A DNA stretch of 64,000 nucleotides from Phalacrocorax aristotelis (lineage: Eukaryota > Chordata > Aves > Suliformes > Phalacrocoracidae). The position numbers and the translations under genes were made by a program. The DNA lies in contig NC_134281.1 of the NCBI RefSeq assembly GCF_949628215.1, forward strand, positions 37,804,512 to 37,868,511. Reading direction: 5' to 3'. The notes under the pieces are model-generated. The model had not been told where the DNA came from, ran no database searches, and was given only the letters and a program-made list of their open reading frames with translations. This document shows, in pieces, positions 46,967 through 58,620 of the stretch. Position 1 is the stretch's first letter; every line of letters begins with the position of its first letter.

Positions 46967-49900
46967 GGTGTCCTAAGAAAATTGCTATTCTCAGGAATAA
47001 GAATAGTTTAGAGTGTATTTACCAAAGCAGTAGAAGTGATGTTACCATAAAAAAAAAAAAGTAACAAAAATGAAGACAAAACACCTAATAACTGCCTTAA
47101 GGAAAAATCCCTTTGTTAGGGTTCAAGTACAAGAAAATACTTGGCCTGTTTTGAACAGCAGTGTTTTTATAACATGCTTTTGTTGGATCACAGTCGTCTT
47201 TCTCTCTTTTGTTTGATCTAAAAGTGCAACTGTGTTAATTTAACAAATTAATGTAATGCATTAAGCTCGTAATATGATTAAAGGTATTACTAGAACTTTA
47301 TAGAAAGAATGTGTTTTCTCATTCTGTTAGTTTTTCCCTGCAACTGCAGATGTATACAAAACTGTAACTACATCTGGTTGAAAATTTATTTTTTTTTCCC
47401 CGTGGGGAAAATGCAAGATGTTTTGAAGAAATATATTTTTCAATGGACATTTTTCTGGGAAGGAATTTTGTGTGAGGAGAAGAAAAAAGACCCCTTGCTG
47501 TCCCAGAATGGTTGCTAGCCTGGTGTTTTTGGTGTGTCTCCAGAATGTCAGAGCTCTGTTGTTGTTGGAGAAGGGCCTGGAAACCTGGGTTTCTGATACT
47601 CTGTGTGAAAGTCTTAATGATCAGACTACTATCTGTCTGGAAAGTGATCATGCTGCCTAGCTTTTATCGTCCTCTTTCCTTTGCTATGACCTCCTTTCCC
47701 CAAAAGAAAATTAAAATAATACAGACATACCTTTTTTTAGTCTAACACAGAATAAAAAATTTCAAAATCTCTTTTTATGTCTCTGAGAAAGAGAGATTAT
47801 TTTCAAAGCAATCTTAACAGTAATGCATAGATCCATTGTTTATGTTGTCTAGTAAAGAAAAAACTATAATCATGATATAGAGTTTGCCCTTAGCAATGAA
47901 GTAAAACAACTTTACATGTATGAAGAGAAAGGTGCTGTAGATGTGGCTAGCGAGCTCTGTATGGAGAAATGGGAAATTCTTACATTTATTCCACTGAGTC
48001 TTGCAAAACAGCATTTGCTGTCAGCGCACTTCTATATGTACCTAATATTTAACTTTATTTACACATAGTGAAAACTAGAACTAAGGTTGACAATGTGAGG
48101 GCTGCTTTAAAAATACAAAACCAAACAGAAAAAAATAAGTGTGAGGAAAAAATCCTGTCAATAAAGCCAAAGTGACTCTATATGGAAGAATAGAAAAAAT
48201 AATCAGTCTGATATACCTGAATTCCTCTCTTCTATTCAAGCAAAAACATGAAAAACCTTCACTTAATTTTGTTGTCAATAATTACAGCATCTCTTCTGAA
48301 GTACAAATTCTAACTGAAATCAGTACAGTGTCTTTCAAAAATTTCAGCCTATGTGCTAAGATATTACAGGTTTGGTTTTTTTTTTAATGTAGTTGAACAC
48401 AGGTATGTCGGATTTTCTTTAAAGCTTCTATCAGTGGAGAAAGAAAGGTGATGGCTGGATCCTGCTCCCATAGGATGCACCTCAATTTTAGTATTTAATG
48501 TTTTAATGTTCATCACTTATATATATTTTGGGTGTTCTGAATAATTACTTTGCAAAAAGAAACAGACACTGCCATCCTCCTCCAGATGAGGTTCCACCTT
48601 TTTTTAAAGATTGGTGCTCTTCTTTATTCTTTAGAAAAGAAAGTTTTTAATTAGATTCTGCTTTCCAGATAAGCTGTTCTTCATTTTCAATTCAAGGGAA
48701 CAAGAGGAGGCAGCACTGGGGTATATTTGGTGTCTTTGAAATATTTCAGTCTGTATTTAAAAACTCACAGCACTGTAACTTTCTCTTGAAAGGCTGCTGT
48801 GACATTCAGATGTTTGTTGAACTTGAAAGTATGCTTTGGATACTGTTTAGAAAAATCTAGTGCCCCGTAAGTGCAAGACACAATAAAAGGAAGCAATGCT
48901 CAAGACCTATTGTGTGTGGATTGCGGCAAACTGCTTTTCTCTTAATGCTTTCAGCTTACTGACCTGGACAAAAGGTTGTTTCTACATTTTATTTCAGTTA
49001 TCTATGTGAAATTCTCCATTTCAGATCCTTTTTGGTTTTGTTTTGACCTGGTTTTACAGTTTTTAGTGCTGCCTGTTTAACACATATGCAGTGAACAGCT
49101 GCACTACTGAATTCCTGCAGATGTTGTGAGCCAGTATGATTTTTATAACTGCCTCTATGATGTTCGGTTGTGGAAACCATGAATTAGGAAAAAGAAATCA
49201 TATTCAGTCCTGGATGTCTTCAAATGTCCTGACCTAGGCCTGGAAAAAACAGTATGGTATTTTCTGGCACTCTCTGTACTGAGCTGTCTTGGATGGTTTT
49301 CTTCTGTGGCTCCTAAACACATCAGATAAAGTTTGGAGCCATCCAGTAATTACACATTCCGAGTTCCATTTCATATCTTTAGCAATTCTGTTAAAGTTAC
49401 TTATTTTAAAGCTCTTTGTTAGTAAATATCATCAGATAAAAGGCTACATACTCTGGGTTTCAGCTCTGTAAAAGTCCATTAAATAAACACTGTATTACCA
49501 GCTGACTGACTTCTGAGCTTAGTTTTACTGAGGGTTTTAGTGGGATGTTAACAACTACAGGTATGGCTTTTCTGAATTCCTGACTTGGAGAGAGAATCAC
49601 TGAGCTTATCAGATCTCCTGTGTTTTCCTGATTCCTTCATGTATGAACTTGCCCTTAAGGGGAGCCACCTCTATGTTCTTATTGCAAGTTCAAAATACCT
49701 ATTAATCTGAAAATAAATTTAGAAAGTGTATTCCAGTGTTGAAATAGTGGTGCTGACACTACTGTTTTGTATCTGTACTTTTGTGTAAGAATTTCACATA
49801 AATAAAATTCATAAAGGAGTTTCTTTTCAAGATAAATGTCAGAGAGACAAACCTTAAACAGACCTGTATCAGTGTGCTTATCTGGGAACAAAGTCAGATG

Positions 49901-50130
49901 TTAGGGCTGTATCACTGTGTGTGTCTGGAGGGGGAGTTAAAAATTGCCACTACAGTTTCACATGGGTGTACTACACAGTTTTTGGCAGGACTTTGTATAG
50001 GTTCCAGCTGGGTTTAATGTTCTCCTTGCTTTGGAAAAGTAAAGTATTTTCTGTGGTGTGTCCTAGATCTCTTTCTCATTTCTCCCATCTCTACCATCAA
50101 ATTACTCTGTCATAGAAATATATGCAGGAT

Positions 50131-50160
50131 TTCTTTTTCTTTTTTTTTTTTTTTCTTTTT
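50131..50160. repeat. T-rich pyrimidine tract
   Basis: Thirty bases of T with three isolated C, followed by ATAG. It looks like a splice-acceptor tract, but the downstream frame stops after 23 codons and matches nothing I know. It could also be the complement of an old poly(A) tail. Confidence 0.6.
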
Positions 50161-51641
50161 ATAGCCGTTGCTAAATAATGCTGCCAAGTTTGTCAAGTCA
50201 GAAATGCAATCAACGCTCTACACAGCACTTTTTTAGAGACTGAGATTGAAAAGGAAATAAACAAAATCAGCACTGCTGGTCAAGAGTTGCAAAGAGGTGT
50301 TTTCCAGGAGAAAGAATGATAACAGCTAAGCTAAGAATTGTTGGTCCTAGTCTCTGTTGGTGTACAGCATTGTCTTTTTGTCCCTTCCTTATGCCCCACC
50401 AAAACATTTTGTCTGCAGGCCCCTCCGGTTTTGGGGGAATTATAAATATAAAGATTTAATCTTCAGTCTTTAGAAGTAATTTTCTAGCACTTTTCCTTGC
50501 TAAGATAGAATGAGAACCATAAAGTAATGGTAAATGTCAACTAACTGCTAGACTTGAAAGAACCAGCAGCTGCCTTCTGCTTATGAAGCAGAGAAACTGC
50601 GTGGGAGGAGATGTAAAGAACCTCCTCAAATACCCACTCTAACAGAGTGTGGAGGGGGGGGGAGACTCTACTGAATATGGGTTTTAACCTTTAGAATTCT
50701 TTTGCTGTTCTTTCATATTCTAGACTTGTATGAAAATGCAAAATGGCAATAGATTTGCTTCAGGTAAAGGCATCAGACAAAGGTCCCATGCCACTCAAAA
50801 TTAATTTCTGATAAGAAATGGGGCACTTAATTTGCCTGTATCAATTTTGTGTCTGTTTAAAGATTATGGTATGAATCTCACAAACGTTTTTAAAATGTGT
50901 TTAATGAATCATTGTTTGCAAAGATCTTGAATGTGCCTCAAATCAGATGCAATGTTTGAATGCAGCAACCTTATTAACATCATAATTGGAGTAGTACTGA
51001 AACGGCAGCACTTAAAAAATGCATCTACCACAAATCTGAAATGATGGGTTTCTTCTAAGTGCAAATAAACATAGGGGAATTAGATCTGGTGGTAATCATT
51101 CATGATGTCTAAACTGTGATCAAAAGTCATCTGCAGGTTTATGCTAATATAAATTGAGACAAATTCTACGCTGACAACACTGACCTAAAAGCTGTCTGAA
51201 CAAGGCAACTACTGTTTCTTCTACCTCTTATTAGAAGTCTATACCTGCTGTCAAGGAAAGACAAAGGGTTGGTTTTGGGTCTTTTTCTTGTTAAAGTAAC
51301 TTCTTTTTGCAGTAATTCATAGATCACTTTCTGATATGGAAAACAATATACAGCCTCATTAGTTTATGACACAATGATTTTTAAATTATTCAGGGTAAAC
51401 AGACTAGAAACAGAAGAAATAGCAAAGTTTTTTCTGAAAATAGTAAATTATAAGGATTATAAGACCCTTAACTAATGTATCTGAAAAACAAGGTGGCAAT
51501 CTGTCTGGCTTTTAATTGGAGAACTTTCTGTATCTAGATGCTGATTTTACTGGGCAGTTTCACCTAACTGCTCTCAAGGAATGGTAAATATTGTTCAGTA
51601 TGGGAAGATTGTTTTCACATGTTTGATGAACTCTCATTTGC

Positions 51642-51661
51642 AAAAAAAAAAAAAAAAAAAA
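51642..51661. repeat. A20 homopolymer
   Basis: Twenty A preceded by TTTGC. It produces lysine or phenylalanine runs in the open frames on both strands at 51581-51899. No upstream retroposed body is recognised. Confidence 0.8.
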
Positions 51662-54044
51662 GAAGGAACTGCAGTTCTGTTATTTCACCTGCTCTTCTTT
51701 GAGAAGTGTCCTGTCTTGTTTGCTGACAACTCCCACTATGGAGTACTTGTCCACAGTCCCAGGAATTACTATTAACTCCCCAAGATGGGGGTGGGAAATT
51801 AGAACTGGTGAGCAAGGGCTGGAAGGGTACCAGCTGGAGGATATTTGTGACAGATAAGAATAACAGGAAGAGAGAGAGAAAAAAAGAAATGGTCAGCACT
51901 TTTGGCTTTTTAAAAGTGGGATGAAGATGACTTGCTGTTATGTTTTTGCAATGTCTTCTTTCCAGACTGCTGGCTTAGTCAACCACATCTTTAATTTGCC
52001 CAGTCTATAACAGCTGCTTCTGGTGCTACCACAGAAAGAGAAATTATAGTTCCCGAACTTTCATTTCATCCCTCTTACCTATAATCCTCAAGTTCCAGTC
52101 TGTCTGACCACTTGGCTATGCTTTTTTTTTTTTTTAATTAGCAGATCTTTTGGGGGGCCCTTAAATATATTTTGCATATACAGAAGTACTAAACAGCCTT
52201 CGAACCTCTTGATGAGATGAAAAACATCCTGCTGGGAATATAAAATGGCACATATTACCTAGAATAATGATTTCCATAATTGAGATTTTCATGTGCTGTA
52301 TTAGAAGGCATTATTTACCTGGGGTCCTGTTCTTATGAAAGGAAAAGAAAAAAAAAGTTTAAGTTATTTAAAAACGTCTCTGTTTAATTCAGTCTCTACA
52401 GTGTTTTCTTGATTCCTCTGAAGAAGGCTTATGGGTTTGGCACAAAATACACAAAAAGCCTGAGATGAAAACTAGCATTCAAATATTTCTGTGCAGTTTG
52501 TGGTTCACATACACTTACTTGATTTGCCCAAATGAGGCAGGGGGATTTTCATAATGATCTTTTCCTTGTACCTGAGACCACTGTGTTGCCTGATTATTTG
52601 GTTGATGTGGCACATTGTTAATGAAGTGCTAATAAAGAACATAATTTGGGAAGGTACACTCTTCCGTAGAAGGCAATAGTTCTCACTGCTGCAAGTATCT
52701 TAATGTAATCAAAGAAAACAGCTTGTTTTAATCATTTACTGATTGTATGGCATGACCAACTAATCTCTGGGATGTACCTTGGAGACCTGATAACATGTTT
52801 CATCGACTTCTGGGGAATCGACACAGATGATGTTGGTCAAATTGCCCTTAGTTCACTTCATTTGCTGGTCTGCAGCTCTGTGGTGATTTGTCTAGAAGAC
52901 AAAGAAATAAAAGATTTTGTGTAATAGCTTAGGATATGCTCAATAGATTAGACAATAATTGGTCCTGACATTACCCAAGGAAAAATCACTAGAGTTGCTA
53001 TAAAGGTCTGAGTGGTTTTGTACTAATTCTTTACTTTGGATTTTCAGGTAAAATAAGTTGTGCTTCAAGTTAGCTCTGAGTGGAATTAGATTATTCAGAA
53101 TATTAAACTGATAAATAATACTGTGTATAAGCCTTACTTTTTTAGTAATTTAAACATCATAAAGATATGGGTCTATGGTATTCTTTTTTTCCATGCTGTT
53201 CTGGTTTGCTGTTCTTGTGAGATTATTCAGACATATAAAACAATAAAAAACTGCCAGAAAATGAGCTCTAGGCTTATTTTTCAGTGCTGCAGATAAGCGT
53301 TGATAAGATCCTTCTCTGAAAACTCAAATATTAAACCTGTGTGCATTAGTCTTTTTCTATAGGGTAGCTTTGAATTCATTTTCTGTCTTAAAGAAAAATA
53401 ATCCCACTTAAATACTCAAATACAGGTTTAAGTAATAGTGTGATCTTTATTGGTACCATGCACCAATCCTGATGAAATCTGCAAAAGTCTTGCAGTTTTT
53501 CAATAGCTCTGAAAATTGTTCCATCCTTAGCCTGCAATGTTCAAAGGCACCCAAGGAATACGTAAACGACTATCCCCTATCCCTGAAGTGCAGTGGGTTA
53601 GGTGATAGATTCCCAAAGCCTTCTAAATTCTTTGCATTCAGGATTGAAAATGCCAGGCTTCAAGTAAGAAATATTTGAGTTGCTTATTAAAGATACTTTA
53701 TTAAATTGGACTCATCTGAATAAGTCTAGTATCAAGTAAGTATGGTATGTTAAATCTAAAAAGAAATCTTTTTAAATCTATAGTTTTCAGTAGTCTAATA
53801 ATTACTTTTTGAAGAGCTTGTGGTCTGCAAAATACTGTAGTTATATAGCATATGCTTTAAAAGACTGGTCTGTAGTATTAACCATGCAGTTTCATGGAAG
53901 ACATTTTGAGAATTCATTTCGGATCCATCTTGTTCAGCTACACCTTCTCCATTACAATTAATGGAGGAATATGCAAGTTTGAATTCTTCAGGTAACTTTG
54001 AAAAATCTCACATTTGTTATTTGTCTATTTTATAGGACATGAAA

Positions 54045-54062
54045 ACACCACCACCACCACCC
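54045..54062. repeat. (ACC)n trinucleotide repeat
   Basis: Five to six ACC units. It yields the glycine run in the antisense open frame at 54017-54205. Confidence 0.75.
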
Positions 54063-55439
54063 AGGGAATTAAAGCACAGTGCTTTAGTTACATAATGTCC
54101 ATTAATGCTAATAAATTTTATGCTAAAGACATATGCTGTACCAGTGCCAGCTAAAATATAAGTCTCCCTCCTTTTCAAACCCTGTGACATGTATTCCTGG
54201 GACATGTGGTCATTAAAATGAACTTAGTTGCAATGACAACAGGCGTTAGACAAAGACACGAGATTTCATTTTGGTTTTCAAGAACTTTTATAGCTTGAAA
54301 TAATTCTGAGCTTTGATCTTCAAGTTATCTTTAAAAGCATTCAAATAGGAATAGTGATAACTGAGTGAGGGATCATCCTACTATATATATGAAATCAAGT
54401 GATAATATTTTTTGACTGCTGAAGTGTTTCTATAACCTGATATGACTTGAGTTTTCTCTCAAAAGATTCCTTTGTAATGGTAGTCTGAGGAATGAGTTTA
54501 CCAGCTGTATAAGGGAAAGCATGTTTGTAACTCCTTACTCACAAATCTTGTTTCTTATTCTATTTCCTACTCTGTATCTCTCACCTAATCAGTAACTGCA
54601 GCCTTTTTTTTTTTTAAGAAAAAAAAAAAGATCTCTGCTGTTAGTAGTCCTTCCAGAGTTTGACCCCAGAACTAAGTCTCCTTCTCTTGCAGTATTTTTG
54701 TAAATCAGGCAATCAAATCACTCTTGATATATGTGTTAAAGTGCAGCAGTTGTTCTGCTTTCTATGGGTGGAGTACAGGAGGAGGTTGGGATCCACTTTA
54801 TGAGAATTTGGAGGAGAAGATGATGTATCTATGAGAGGATAAAACTGGTAGAAGCAGCCTTTTTTCACATCTCTGTAGTGAGCCAACTTTTAGTACCCCT
54901 TTGTGCCAATGAAATGAAAATGCAGTGGTGGTTTGGTCTGGTTGAGAATAGGGACCAAACTGGAATAGCTGTGTGTGAGGAGGATGGCATTTTATCAGAG
55001 CAGATGAGAGGGTTTTGTGGCAACAAGAACATGAGCTGAGGAGGAGCTGAGTGATGGTTGGCTTGTAAAATGCATTAAAAAGAACAAAAAAGATTTAGAT
55101 ACTGTCTGACTATGAAGACTTAGAAAATGCCTGGACTTAGCAAGTGGGAGGATAGTGGGATCAGCTAAAGGGTTGTGAATAAACTTAATGAAAAATAAAT
55201 CTAAACTTGTAACTAAATGTGTAATGTTCAAGGTTTGCTCTTTTGTTCCCTGCCCTTCACCTCGGACAGAATAAGGAGAGTAGGGTGGTTTCTCAACAAA
55301 ATCTTTGGTTTTTTCATATTGTTCTTGACTACCCCAATCCCTGTATAATGATCAGTGTTGATGTCCTGAAGTAGTCTTATTAGTTAGTCAAAGGATTACC
55401 AGCCCTTCCTTTCTTAAGCTTGTCATCAAAGCAGTCTTC

Positions 55440-55642
55440 AGGAGCAGAAAGAAGGGAGGGCTGAGAGGCAGCATGTGGGTTCAGAGTGAGAACTGTGCCA
55501 CATCCTTGTGGCCTGGATCTGGGTGGGCAGGGGAGGTGCCAAGGTGCATGTCTGGGCTGAAGGGAGGGGGAACATGAGTGTGAGGAGAGGGTAGAGAGTG
55601 GGGCTCTCTGCCTGCAGTACTCTCTGCAGGGCAGAGGGCCCC
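55440..55642. other. Local GC-rich patch with a strong hairpin
   Basis: This patch is clearly richer in G and C than its surroundings, but it holds almost no CpG, so it is not a CpG island. At its right edge, 55600-55617 and 55624-55642 form a near-perfect inverted repeat: GGGGCTCTCTGCCTGCAG pairs with CTGCAGGGCAGAGGGCCCC with one bulge and one G-T wobble, around a TACTCT loop. The stem is about 18 pairs, shorter than a usual pre-miRNA. The open frame at 55598-55789 begins inside it and has no recognisable domain. A structured RNA is possible but unproven. Confidence 0.5.
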
Positions 55643-58391
55643 TGGGAGTCCTCTTATAAAGAGCTCTCAGCAGTTATATTTTATCCTCAATTGCAAGCCT
55701 ATCAGTTCAGGGCATTAATCACATTTTTAGTATTTTCATTATGTAACGTTTTCTGTGTTCTGTTTATACTGCATTGGTGTTTCTACTGAAAGACTGGAAG
55801 ACTTCAGCTGAATTTAGGTGACTCTGCCACCAGGTATATAGAAGCAGCCTCACATAAAAGAGAAAAGGGCTATTATAAGCAGAGAGTTTGTAGGAATGCT
55901 ATGTGTTGATGAGCAGTAATTATCAGAGCTGGGAGCATTTTGAAAACCTTGCCAATGACTAAGCCTCCATTTTACACCTCTATTTCCCAAATTTCCAGTC
56001 TGGTGGGATCTCATGTTATTTTTAATGGTAGCTACGTTTGTCACTGAGTCCTAATGGATTAGAATCACACTTCAAAAAGTTGATAGTTTTTAATCTTATA
56101 TGCTGTTGTGGTAAATATTCTTTTTTATTTTTAATATAGAGAGAAACTTGAACGGTCCCAAATCTTCCCACCATCAGTTGCACTTCTTCCTAACTTTCTG
56201 ACTAGTTTCAAAGAGAAATCATGTTCTTGCTTTTTCTTCTGTGCTGCTTGCCTGCATTCACCCTGCTGCTGTTCTCCTTGCTCACAGGCAGACCTGTTCC
56301 AGCTCAGTGATGAGTGCCAGTCACGATAGCATAAGAAGCCAAAAGTAGTAAACTTGCTATGAAAAGCTTGCAAACTTGCAAATGCTTAGGTGCCAGGGTT
56401 TTAAACCTATTGCAACTTTATTAATGACACCCTGGGGGAAGAATCTTTTAATAGTAAACACATTCAAACAGATTTGAGCTAAAAAAAGTTGGTTTTACTT
56501 TGTCTTGGTTTTATGTGTACGACGGCTTTATCAGGAGATGATTTAGAGCAACAGCAGTGAACTCTTAGTTTGGATCATGTTGAACTGAAGGTTCTCCATG
56601 ACTGAAAATGTTTTTCCAGCTTCATGGGAGCTTTCCCCCTCCCACCCCCCATAGCACTTTGCAGTTTAAAAAGAGCTGTGTGTTAAACAGCATTTGCTGA
56701 ACTTACTGAATAATCAAATATGACTTCATTTTTTTCTTGAAACATTCATTCCTGCTCTGCTTTTGAAATGACACACATGCCAGTGTGCTATTCTTCTCCC
56801 CGGTAGTTTCTACATAAAATCTATTTTCCCTGAGAAAATGGAATCTTTGTGTCTTTGTCTCCTCACTAGCTTTCAGGCATGTTTTGGCAGGAGCTCTGAC
56901 TGTCGAGGCACTGGAGGGGAGGGGCCTTGCACTCATTTGTCAGCTTTTCTTGCATCTGTAATTTTTGTCCACTCAGCAGTACTGGAGGGGCTTAGAAAAG
57001 GGGGAGAGCTTGTAGCTCTTGAAAGTCAAACTTTTGAAATGATTGCTGGACTGTAACAGTTTGGGAAAGGGCGGGGGGAGAAACTACAAATGTTTTGGAT
57101 AAAAACAACTTTAGGTTTAAGGTTTTAGCAACTCTGCATTTCATGTAATTGCATGCCTTTCCCCCATATATCTGTACAGGCAAGAGTACTGTGTTTATGG
57201 ACTTGTTTATTGCGTGTTGATAAACTAGCTTTTTTTAATGGTGATGAAAATTATTTCGCTGGTGTTCAAGACCTGGTTGTTTCCAACCAACAGCTTAATC
57301 TAAAACACTTAAAATCTCCTCTGACTTTTGCCCTAATCCTGACTGCAGTCTTCCTTTGCAGGCCATGAGCTTTCATCTCCTTGTGTAATGTAACCAAACA
57401 GAAATTAGTTAGTTTTTTTTTATTATTATTAGAAGGCAGATCCCTTCATACTAAAGAAAGCATTTTTCCTCTTCAGCTTTTTATGGAATATTAACGTTGA
57501 TCTCTTCTCCTCATTTCAGTAGGCTATTTAAGCTCAGGGCTCATACTGTGAGCTGTTAATTAATCAGTGTGACAGATGAAGAAAGTATCCAACTATGAAA
57601 GAAAACCTTACTTCAGTGACTAACAATAAGGATGTGAGCCGAAGTGATTTAAAGGATATTTTTTTGTGAATATGTGATAAGGAGTCTTAAGCTGTTTGAG
57701 GTAACGATGTTTTTTCGCTCAGTTTGCGTCTCTGCACAAACATTAAAGGGCTCATCAATATTTTGTCTTTAAAAGTCTAGACAGGAGTTAAAAGAGCCTC
57801 TCCTACAATTTGAAGAGATCCTGTTTCCCATAATTAATAACAGGAAGCAAGTAAATAAGGCTTTATTGACAAATGAAACTGCAACAGTAACGTGCACCCA
57901 GAAACATTAGCTCCTAGCTGAGAAATGTGGCTGAGGTCTGCTGGGTTTAGTGTACGGGAAAAGACTGCTGTTGAAGAGCATTAGAGCTTTGCTCAAGTTT
58001 AATTCAGTTATGTGATAGCAGACTAAAAGTCCAAAAGTAACGATAATGCATTTTAATTATTGAGAGTGGATCCTGACCTTTGTTTACATCTGTGTGATAG
58101 TCCAAGAACGCTTCCCCCATCATTATTTGAAACTCTTTGAACTCAAAAGGAGATTTTCATGTTTATTTAAAAGCTACCAGAAGGCATTTCAGACATTTCC
58201 TGGAACAAACTGTATATATGTATTTTAGGAAGATAAGAAATGAAAGGAAACTTGAGGAAAAGCTTTTTATTTTCTTCCTTTTTGGAGACTATATTTTCCC
58301 TTCAAAGGTACCTTTTCAGAAAGTAGTTGGGAACCCTTCCCTCCCCCTCCCCAATTCCTCCCGTTAAAATCAGTTAAACAACAAAAGGGGA

Positions 58392-58508
58392 GTTAGATCC
58401 TCATCTCTTCTGTACCAGTGTAAAACCAGAGCAGTGTTATTTATCTCACTGAGCTGTTAAGGTCATTTCAGGAACTCCACATTGCAATGACAAAAATTCA
58501 GTCTTGCC
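58392..58508. repeat. Ancient interspersed repeat relic
   Basis: TTAGATCCTCATCTCTTCTGTACCAGTGTAAAACCAGAGCAGTG follows the left arm of the palindromic repeat class seen at 21.9 kb (GATCCTCA.CTGGTGTAAA.CAG.G). The later part, with CACATTGCAATGACAAAAATTCAGTCTTGCC, fits its far end loosely. No family name can be given. Confidence 0.38.
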
Positions 58509-58554
58509 CGTGCCTGCCATACTTATGACTTTCTTTGGTTTTTGGGTTACATTG

Positions 58555-58620
58555 TGGGGGGAGAGGTTGAAGGGGGAGGAAAAGGAGGAGGTTTCTGTGT
58601 GAGTGGTTGGGGGGTGGTTG
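58555..58620. repeat. G-rich low-complexity tract
   Basis: It holds runs of six, five and six G with intervening GG pairs and A or T. It could support a G-quadruplex using the GG pairs, but the long G-runs are too far apart for a strong prediction. Confidence 0.6.

Larger units (their letters stand above)
45597..55439. other. Non-coding DNA, no gene seen
   Basis: No exon or RNA gene can be supported. Content is unique AT-rich sequence with homopolymers (A17 at 46950-46966, A12 at 47049-47060, a T-rich pyrimidine tract at 50131-50160, A20 at 51642-51661, T12 at 54604-54615 followed by an A run), a GT tract at 46163-46227, a G9 run at 50654-50662 and an (ACC)n at 54045-54062. Overlapping open frames near 47.3-47.7 kb lie on both strands and lack recognisable domains. 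Confidence 0.65.

Noticed and set aside
47319..47745. Overlapping open frames on both strands as a small gene
   Set aside because: Frames on opposite strands and in shifted registers all lack domains. The sequence contains ordinary homopolymers and no CR1 or exon landmarks.
50131..50240. Strong pyrimidine tract plus ATAG, resembling a 3' splice site
   Set aside because: The frame after it closes within 23 codons and the peptide is unfamiliar. A bare T-tract is not enough to call an exon.
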